From the NCBI GenBank assembly GCA_036768485.1, contig JAVLUZ010000262.1, positions 1 to 64,000 on the forward strand: 64,000 nt of DNA. Reading direction: 5' to 3'. Shown here piece by piece: positions 56,501 through 64,000 of the stretch. This DNA comes from Mermis nigrescens (lineage: Eukaryota; Nematoda; Enoplea; Mermithida; Mermithidae). A model generated the notes under the pieces. The model did no database searches. It was not told the origin of the DNA and saw only the letters and a program-made list of their open reading frames with translations. Position 1 is the first letter of the stretch, and each line of letters opens with the position of its first letter. The translations under genes and the position numbers were made by a program.

Positions 56501-56928
56501 CAGCTTAGAATTTTTGTGCAATGTAGGAGTTCATCAATTTTAAGTGTTTTTGGGCTTGATTCAGAACCGAGATTTGGCCGATTTTTGCAAAAATTTTACC
56601 GTTACTATTTAACAATTTTTTCCAAAAATTGGGGGGTTTGGGTCAAAAATTTTTCTGGCTTTGGGGGATGGGGGCTGGCCTACTTTGGGTGGGGGATCCC
56701 CGTTTTTACGTGTATGTCTGCTGTTATTTTTTCTGTGTAGTTTTTGCGTTCCGTCTTGATTGTGACAATTTTACTTCGTTTAGTGCAATTTATATCAAAG
56801 TCACGAAGATGGGGGCTAAACTATATTAAAATCTCCTAATGGATGAAATTCAATAGAATCATTATCGCAAACATTGAATTACGACCTAGCAGATGCAGAT
56901 AATTGGCTCAAAATGAGCCCTAATTTAG
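53537..56928. other. Spacer upstream of the CXXC gene
   Basis: 3.4 kb with no exon recognised. Contains a ~400-bp repeat copy (55,530-55,930), a MITE left part beginning GGCGTAGCCAGGGGG with hairpin GGCGCTTCGCGCC (55,934-56,080), and an ACATGTA-family block (56,525-56,712). The first coding exon of the CXXC gene could lie here or outside the window. Confidence 0.5.
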
Positions 56929-57114
56929 AGTTATGAGTCGCACGCAGCGGTGCGGCAATTGTCAGGGCTGCACGGCCAAACCGTGCCGCATGTGCACTTA
57001 TTGCTTGGACAACCCCCAAAACGGAGGCCCGGGTGTCAAAAAGCAATCTTGCATAGCCCGGCGTTGCGTTAGAGTCGTCGAAAGCCGACTGCAACGCGAG
57101 GCTTCTAATCACAA
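56929..57114 (+). CDS. CXXC gene exon with canonical finger
   Basis: 186 bp, acceptor TAATTTAG|A, donor AA|GTAAAT. Encodes MSRTQRCGNCQGCTAKPC, then RMCTYCLDNPQNGGPGVKK and QSCIARRCVRV: all eight zinc cysteines plus the GGPG..KKQ loop that contacts DNA in this family. The usual F before GG is N. Confidence 0.87.
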
Positions 57115-60100
57115 GTAAATGAAAAAAGATACAAATTTAGCTTAGGATTCGGAAAGTAGTTCAATTTCAGTTTTAATTGGCAATAAGCTAATTTAAAATA
57201 GTTGTATGCGGGGAATACGATATTTCGGTCATCTTTGACTGTAAATTGTTGGTGTTACCTTTCTATATACTAGAAAGTTGACGCTTTTTACCCTTGAATA
57301 TTTTTTTAGATAATTTGTCATTTATTTAACAATTTTCGGGTGCTTTACATGCATGCACAGCTTGGGAATTTCGGGGGGGGGGTTGAAATTATAAAGTACT
57401 TCTATGGGTCCGAAAATGGTGGGTACGCGTCAAAAACATCGTTTTTGAGCGTTTTTAACGATGCTCTATCTTTCTAGTGTATAAAAACAAAAAAATTTCG
57501 AAACAAATCGAAAAAGTCGGAACAAATTTAACAAAATATAGGCAAAACATGAGCATAATGGCGCGAAGCACCGAAAATTTGGCACTTTTGAGCAAACAGA
57601 TAGCTAAAAATGCCTTATAACGCATCTTTTCTACAACTTATTAGAAAATTTTTGGGAAGTTTAAAAAAATCGCCAATCTATGGGGGGGGGTTGAAAAATT
57701 TTTTGTGGGAATGAAAATTTTTCTGGTGGAGCCTGAAAGCCCTTCTTCCACCCCCTTCCCCCAAAGATCATGTATAGTGCTTTACATTTCCATTTTACTG
57801 AAAATGGATGGTTTTTTGGCTGAAGGTGTTCTAAGAACCTGTTTTGTTGGCCCCATTTTAGTACGCTTGGACAATTAATTTAATTTTTTTATTGAGAGCC
57901 CTTGCAAAGATTGCAATTTTATTTTGATAGATTCCCCTCCCATAATGGCCTCTACATGCCCTGTATTCAGCATTCAGTCATGTATTAAGTTAAAGTATTG
58001 GAGAAGTTAGGCAGTTATTTTCAAAGTAGTTGTAGATGACCTTCATTTTTCGCTCAGAAATGTCAAGAAAGAATGAAAAATGGCCTTAAAACATACATGC
58101 ACATAGGGGTGAGGGGGTATTACCCCTGAAGGGTCAGCCGGACAGGTACTGTCCAGCGATTTTGAGCTGATGGAACGTTTTTTGCATTATTTTGAGGTCG
58201 AAAGCAGTAAAAACGTCATAATTTTTCCGGGCGCTTCGCGCCAGATTAGTACTTGTAGGTACTTGTCACTCAAAACGCGCCAAGAATTGATAAATTTTTG
58301 CATCTTTTTTACTGTTAAAGGTGATGTAATGCAGTCAAAATGGACTAAAAATGCTTTTAAAATGCGATATTACCACGAAGAACGTTTTATAGGCTATTTT
58401 GACCATTTTGATCCTTAAAACAACAAAAAAATCGTGAACGTTAAATTGACTGTTTTGGATTTTAGGGATTTCACCCCTTCCCCCTGCCGACCCTGAACTT
58501 GTGCACCTATGGCTTAAAACGCATGTTCCTGCTGAAAAGGGCGATAACCGACTGTGGGTGGTGATCCGTCGTCCTCCTGACCTGTTACGCATAGGTCAGC
58601 GATCTATAAATAGTTCAGAATAGGAATAGTAAATAAATTTTGGCGCGAAACTGACTCCTTTTGATCGAAATGTTGGGGAGAACTTAACAAGCATACATGC
58701 ACAGCATGGAAATTCTGGGGGGTGAAAACCTAAAGTGCCTTTTTTGGGCCCAAAAATGGCCGGTACGCGTTAAATAACATCGTTTTTTGACGTTTCTGAC
58801 GATACTCTAGCCTTCTAGAGCATAAAATCATGAAAAAACTTCCGAAAAAAGTCGAATAAATTGACCAATATAAGATCGCTTAAAAACATGAATATATGGC
58901 GCGAAGCGCCGGGAATTTGGCGATTTTGAGCAAATAGATAGCCAAAAACCCTTAAAAAGACACCTTTTTCTACAAATTTTCAGGTAAGCTTGGAAAACTT
59001 GAAAAATCGACAATTCTGGGGGGGGTTGAAAAATGATTCTGCGGGGGGTGAAACCCCCAAACCCCCCAAGATCATGTATGATAACAAGGGTTTAACAGAG
59101 GCCAGATTACCTAAAGGTATAATTGCGTAAAAATCTTTGTTCCACGTGGGTGGGCGGCCAACAATCGACTTTGGACTTGGTCCTCAAATTCTTCCGGTTC
59201 TATGCCGCAAATACAAAGTAATATTGATTCGAGCCCACGATTTTTGGTGAAAACCAGTGCGTAATATAGACAGACGGATTCCCGAAGAATTTCCGGCTGC
59301 TCTAGAAATTTAAGCTTTATTTTATGACAATTATTGTTATATTTTCCTCACATCTTGTCAATTTTAATTCTGGTGATTATTTACATATAAATTACAATTA
59401 TTTTAAATAATTCATTATTTATAATTATTATTACTAATCACTACTCCATTCCATTGATTTACTAATAGATATGTTTATAAGTATAAGACTCAAGTTTCAA
59501 ACCATTGTGCTTTGCTAGGGCTCCTTAATCTATGAATGCCGAGCCATATTCTTGACTGGATTGTTTTTTTGTTTAGTTTCCAAATGAAAACTAATTATAT
59601 AAGTTTATCTTATAAAATCTGTAAATTAAAAATACATAATAAAATAAACTAATGATATTATAGAATTTACTTATAGTTTTTGCGAGTTGTGTTTAAGTTA
59701 TGTTATTTTAATTTTCTACTTATCTATATTCAATTGCTCGTCGCTTGTATATTTTATTTAGGTTATACGTAAAACAAATGTAAAGTTTATAAACAAAATA
59801 GCGTGCATTCAAAGTAAAGTTAGATTTATTTCAAAAATTATTTCTAATTCCCGGGGACGCCCCTTAATACTGGCCAGTGTACATGTGAATTGATAGATGG
59901 ATGGGGATCGCCCAACTTCGACCGTCCACCATCCCTTATCGGCAAAGAGATATGCGGTTTCGTCCATTTTTAGGTGATCTTTTCTATTTAAAAAATGACC
60001 GACTGTCCCGTTCGAAAATGTTTGAGCCGTTACATATATATGGTGGATAGTAGTAACTAGTAAATTTATAAGTATCCACGGAAAATCGATAAAAAGCATT

Positions 60101-60198
60101 TTGGCTAAACAGTGTAATAACATTCGGTTCAGTGTGAAACAGAATCTTAACTTGCTATAAAGTTTATAGAATGAAAGTTAAGTAATAATAAACTAATA

Positions 60199-60274
<76 letters not shown>

Positions 60275-62166
60275 TTCACATCGGGTGTAGCCTTTACGAC
60301 CGCCATATACAACATTAAACGACTTACTTTACACTAATGCGGGACATGCGGATTTTTTGCCCTCATTTAAATCCGAATCTTTAGAATTTTGCCAAAAAAG
60401 CCAAAAAAAGCAATTTTCGCTCAGGTTACGCGTCGGCTGCGGCACTTGCGATGAATGCCGGCAGCCCGACTGCGGCGCTTGTTTGGTTTGCATGGACAAA
60501 CGGGTTTTTCGCGGTCGTTACTTGCGCGACGCGGCGTGCGCCAAAAAACGGTGCGTTCAGGGCCGCAGCCTGAACGGCAGCCCTTTGGCCACGCCCAGTC
60601 CCAAATCCAACGAATCGCCGTCAGGCGGCTATTCGGGCCGGGCCGATACTTCCGGCTGTGAAGGTACTAATTGTGTAAATTTTAATCTCGGTGTAAACTT
60701 CTTAGTTTAGTTTAAACTTTATTGTATTTGTGTAAAATTAAAATGCGGTGCGAATTCTTCAGTTTAGTTTGAACTTGAATGTGCTTGCGTAACATGAAAA
60801 CTTGGTATGAATTCTTTAGTTTACTGTAAACTTGTATATCTTTGTATAATATTAAAACTCGGTGTAAACTCTTTAATTCGGTTTAAACTGTTTGTGCTTG
60901 TGTAAAATGAAAACTCGGCGTAAAATCCTCAGTTTAGTTTAAACTTTTCTATGCTTGTATGAAATTTAAACTCAGTGTAAGGTCGTCAGTATAGTTCACA
61001 CTGTATTGTTTTGCCTTTAAAACTGGGTGCGGTGCATTGGATGTATAATTTCTTTTTGTGTAAACCGTGCCAAAAAATTTGGCGAGCTGGCGAGCTGCCC
61101 AGCACATGGCGCGCTTCGCGGAACGTTGATTTATTTACACGCTATCCTAATCTACTTTAGACGCCGAAAGCCTATTCAGTGTTCCTTCATCATTTTTCTC
61201 ACCCATTTAGAGATTAGACATATCTTGCGGTTTTTACGTTTGGTTTGAAAAGTGAGTATCTACTCTGGAGTATGAACAATATGCTATTTTCCGACCGCAT
61301 ATATTGTCAAAAAATAGTACCTGCTGCGTACTCAGTAATTTGACACGATCCACAAACTGTAATGTGTAAACATTGGGTATTGAAATGGGGTGTAAACACG
61401 CCGCGTACAACGCACGTGACTGCTGGCCGACGCGCTTTACACGTTCTGCATTTGCACATTTTTACACTTTACACTCTACGTTTATAATACAGCGCGATGC
61501 AGGATTCTGTGTAGCACTAGTCTAAGTTATGGCGTGAAATGGGGTGTTGCCTATTTCCGGCTACCCTGCATCGAACCCGACTCGTAACATTAGTCGGACA
61601 TATTTTCACCGTTCATTTATCGATTTATCCATTTATTCATTCGCCGATTTATTTATTTATCAATATATTTAGGCCTTTGTTTACTCATTCGTTTCGTTAC
61701 TCAGTTTTTCCGTTTTTTTCTAATTATATTTTATTTATTCGCTTATTCAATAATTTTAATTAATTCATTTAATAATTTTCATTTATTTATTTATTTATTC
61801 AATAATTTTAATTATTTATTTATTTAATAATTTTTATTAATTTATTTATTTATTTAATTGCCCGTCTTATTTGTTTACACTTACTATATTCGGTAGGGCA
61901 TTCATCGTGGGCCAAAATGAGTAGCGACTTGCAGCAAAACGGCGGCAATCAAAAGCAGGTGAATTTCAGCCACGTCCAATTGCGAAAGCGGTTGTTGGCC
62001 CAGCGTTACGACGAAATGAACAAAAAATTGAGGCGGAGCGTTCAGAACGAAATCGATTCCAACGCCGACTCGGCCACTCAGCCTTTCGGCCTCTACCGCA
62101 ACAACGCGTTGGCCAACGGTTCGGACGATTTGGCCGACGACGAGCTTACTGGTGGCCAAGCGGAAG
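56929..62166 (+). CDS. Protein with two consecutive CXXC zinc fingers (partial)
   Basis: Three plus-strand exons: 56929-57114, 60425-60663 and 61897-62166. Junctions fit exactly in phase (2+1 nt, then 1+2 nt), which supports a single gene. The product reads a CXXC finger, a second CXXC finger, a Ser/Pro/Gly-rich linker (NGSPLATPSPKSNESPSGG), then a basic helix-like KRLLAQRYDEMNKKLRR and an acidic LANGSDDLADDELTGG. CXXC fingers bind unmethylated CpG and occur in KMT2, KDM2, CFP1, DNMT1, TET and MBD1. I cannot assign this one: tandem CXXC is known from MBD1, but no MBD is visible here. The last exon ends with a donor, so the gene continues. An in-frame ATG at 56933 follows an acceptor-like TTTAG, so this may or may not be the first coding exon. 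Confidence 0.82.
57348..57776 (-). mobile_element. 429-bp CATACATG-family MITE
   Basis: Starts CATGCATGCACAGC and ends AAGATCATGTATA. Exact 8-bp target duplication GTGCTTTA at 57340-57347 and 57777-57784. Interior has a GGCGCGAAGCACC hairpin variant near 57,561. Inverted relative to the copy at 497-864. Confidence 0.87.
58692..59080 (-). mobile_element. 389-bp CATACATG-family MITE
   Basis: Starts CATACATGCACAGC and ends AAGATCATGTATG. Target duplication TTAACAAG / ATAACAAG (58684-58691 and 59081-59088, one mismatch). Interior hairpin GGCGCGAAGCGCC at 58898-58910. Confidence 0.87.
60196..60275. repeat. (AAT)n microsatellite
   Basis: About 24-26 uninterrupted AAT units inside the first CXXC-gene intron. 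Confidence 0.97.
60425..60663 (+). CDS. CXXC gene exon with variant second finger
   Basis: 239 bp, acceptor TTCGCTCAG|G, donor GAAG|GTACTA. Encodes RVGCGTCDECRQPDCGAC, LVCMDKRVFRGRYLRDAAC and AKKRCVQG. All eight cysteines are present, but FGG and the glutamine of the DNA-contact loop are replaced (FRGRYLRD). Variant fingers of this sort in MBD1 do not bind CpG. GC-rich coding composition contrasts with the AT-rich intron. Confidence 0.85.
60671..61025. repeat. ~58-bp array next to a CXXC exon donor
   Basis: About six degenerate units with AACTCGGTGTAAACTCTT and AGTTTAGTTTAAACTT blocks, 56-62 bp apart. The array begins within ten bases of the donor of the 60425-60663 exon. GTGTAAA motifs in each unit resemble donor sites. 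Confidence 0.78.
61026..61896. other. Second CXXC-gene intron, right part
   Basis: Non-coding. Ends in a TTTATTTATTTA simple-repeat tract (61,782-61,860) ahead of the third exon. Confidence 0.55.
61897..62166 (+). CDS. CXXC gene third exon
   Basis: 270 bp, acceptor TTCGGTAG|GG, donor GAAG|GTTTGT. Encodes GHSSWAKMSSDLQQN, VNFSHVQLRKRLLAQRY and NSADQPFGLYRNN-like text with an acidic end (DDLADDELTGGQAE). No domain recognised. It was joined to the previous exon by phase and proximity. Confidence 0.7.
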
Positions 62167-62899
62167 GTTTGTGTAAAGTGGTTTACACTACCGAATGGAA
62201 ACTACTTTAAACTACTTGATATTACGCAAGCCTCGTTTAAACTTTGTTCGCTTTTGTTCTAGAACTCTTCAATGTAAAATTGATCGGTTAAACTTAAAAG
62301 CTTAGACTACATAATGGAGCGTTGAAATTTAGTTTTAAGTGGTTTAAACCGCGTTTCTAATTATGAGATACTTTGAACTGTTTCAAACGTTTTTTTATTC
62401 AAACTTCTTCGAGTCTACATTGAGCATCCCTTGTGTAAATTTAGTTTAAACTGAATCGCCCGGGCGGTTTTAAAATTAGTTTACATTAGTTTAAACCGCG
62501 CACGTGTCGTTCAAATTATGTTCAGACTGGTTTGAAGCGCTTTATAATTCAAAATTAATTTAAAATTAGTTTAATTCATGCAATCCTTAATCAGATTTTG
62601 TCGTCCAAGCTGATTTGAAGCACTTAGAATTTGAAACTCGTTTAAACTACGTACTTTAAGTGGCGCAAATCTCGTCAAATTTTGTTCTTACTGGTGTAGG
62701 GTTGTCCCTCAAAAATGTAGCATTTGTTTAAACTAGCTCACTCTACTTATTTACATAAAGTAACATCGTGATCCAATTTCTTTTAAATTTGTTTACACTA
62801 CAAGAGTTCATGCATCGGGCGAGGTATAGGTGGTAAGAGGCACGTGAGCGTGGGGAGGGTGGGTATGGGGGTATGCAATCCCTCCAGAAACCAAAATAC
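62167..62899. other. Intron after the third CXXC-gene exon
   Basis: Many scattered GTTTAAAC/TAGTTTAAAC motifs without strict period (62,200-62,800). The left arm of a CTGGGCGTGGGG-family MITE begins near 62,838 and is interrupted by the hAT-like element. Confidence 0.5.
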
Positions 62900-63663
62900 T
62901 AGTGATGAAACGGGTATCCGGATCCGGATCCGGTATTATCCGGATGTTTTCGTCCAGGATCCGGATCCGGAAGTTTGAATTTTAACTACCCGGATCCGGA
63001 TCCGGAACTTTGAATTTTAAGTACCCGGATCCGGATCCAGATCCGGACAGTTAAGCGACGCAACACTTTATTCTGCGCGTGCATATAAATGAGGCGAATT
63101 TGATTGACAGTACACTTAAGCGCGATTCGTGCATTGCTCAACTTTGACAATAGAATTTGTTTTACTATCTGTTTTAAGTAAAGCCGACAGGCGCCACGAG
63201 CCATTATTGACCAAAAACGGCTACGTGACTTGAAATATTTCGCCTCATTTAAAATGTCCACCCGACTCCCTACAAATTGTCACACTCCACGGTTTTATTA
63301 ACGTGTCAGAAGATATCCGATTTTGTTTAAAATCCGTTTCATCACAATCAATTATAATGATGATAGCGAGGGATAATGATAATGACAAATGAGGTACGTC
63401 TATAATGATAAAGATAGGCGAGTATGATAGCGAACATATTTAATTTAGGATGATAATGCATATCAAATTATTAACCAGTACATTAATGCGCTGCACAGTT
63501 TAAGATCATTCATATTGGATCCGGATCCGGAAGTTTTGTAAACGTGGATCCGGATCCGAATCCAGAAGTTGTAGAAAAATAGGATCCGGATCCGGAAGTT
63601 GTAAAAATTAGGATCGGATCCGGATCGAAGGTAAATTGAAATTGAGGATCCGTTCCATCACTA
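62900..63663. mobile_element. 764-bp hAT-like element with GGATCC arrays
   Basis: Inverted ends TAGTGATGAAACGG and TAGTGATGGAACGG (one mismatch). Exact 8-bp target duplication CAAAATAC at 62892-62899 and 63664-63671. Both ends run into GGATCCGGATCCGG arrays (62,917-63,050 and 63,518-63,655), each unit followed by AAGTTTGAATTTTAA- or AAGTTGTA-like spacers. No transposase in the ~460-bp centre. It is inserted within an older MITE whose halves lie at about 62,838-62,891 and 63,672-63,867. Confidence 0.92.
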
Positions 63664-63671
63664 CAAAATAC

Positions 63672-64000
63672 CTCCTTCCGCCCCGCCAGAATTCATTGTT
63701 TGAAATTTTTTGTTTTTTTCGCAATTTTTCGATGCCGATGGACAGTACTCGATTTGAAATGTTGAAAATTGGTGTTTTTCGCCATACTACCATTTTTAAG
63801 GCCATTTTTGAGCTTCGAAACATCTTGCACCACTCCCTTCCCCGGAATTTCGGTGCTGCCACCTATGGTCAGAGGGGTTGAAATTCAGGAATGGTCATAT
63901 ATTAAATTGTGATTTTCTAAAGTTCCCAAAAATTTTCTAAAAATTTGTGAAAAAGAGTTTTTAGCTATCTATTTGCTCAAAAGTGCCGTATCTTCGGCGC
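63672..64000. other. Right end: interrupted MITE half and CATACATG-family piece
   Basis: 63,672-63,867 is the right half of the CTGGGCG-family MITE, ending GGTGCTGCCACCTATG. From ~63,870 a CATACATG-family copy begins and is cut by the window edge at TTCGGCGC, the start of its hairpin. Confidence 0.65.

Larger units (their letters stand above)
57115..60424. other. First intron of the CXXC gene
   Basis: 3.3 kb with two full CATACATG-family MITEs (57348-57776 and 58692-59080), other MITE blocks (58,100-58,580 and ~59,815-60,060) and an (AAT)n microsatellite (60196-60275). No other exon seen. Confidence 0.6.

Noticed and set aside
36734..56900. Search for the first coding exon of PLRG1
   Set aside because: No segment on the minus strand resembles the conserved N-terminal motif of the family, so no exon is called.

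Overview
This is AT-rich animal DNA with split genes and dense small transposons. There are no prokaryotic features: coding appears only as short exons bounded by splice sites. The one confidently named gene is the splicing factor PLRG1 (Prp46/PRL1 family). CR1-like LINE, Merlin, pogo-like and hAT-like element remnants, plus a CXXC zinc-finger gene, also point to an invertebrate metazoan. A few short interstitial TTAGGC runs would fit a nematode, but that is a weak hint only.

Layout. Positions 1-1621 are repeat-only sequence. About 1622-21712 (copy A) and 21713-41355 (copy B) form a head-to-tail duplication of a ~20 kb block. Each copy holds eight minus-strand PLRG1 exons in the same order. 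Copy B is open throughout, with all seven WD40 repeats and the C-terminal tail. Copy A has a 1-bp insertion that creates an early stop, plus changes at conserved residues, so it looks like a recent pseudogene. The first coding exon (roughly the N-terminal 60-90 residues by comparison with the family) was not found for either copy.

Positions 41356-56928 form a transposon graveyard: two LINE pieces, a 1.6-kb terminal-inverted-repeat element, a tRNA-like sequence, a long hairpin, a decayed Merlin transposase, a tandem repeat and a pogo-like fragment. Positions 56929-62166 hold three plus-strand exons, joined in perfect phase, of a protein with two consecutive CXXC zinc fingers; it continues past the third exon. 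The right end carries a hAT-like element filled with GGATCC repeats.

The duplication acts as a before/after record. Several small elements sit in one copy only, and the other copy shows the unoccupied site. Most of these insertions have 8-bp target duplications. Two further themes stand out: GC-rich palindromic hexamer arrays at the ends of three otherwise different hAT-like elements, and intronic repeat arrays that resemble, and start at, the neighbouring exon edge. The PLRG1 product would act in the nuclear spliceosome (NineTeen/Prp19-associated); the CXXC protein would be expected to bind DNA at unmethylated CpG. Nothing in the window links the two genes functionally.
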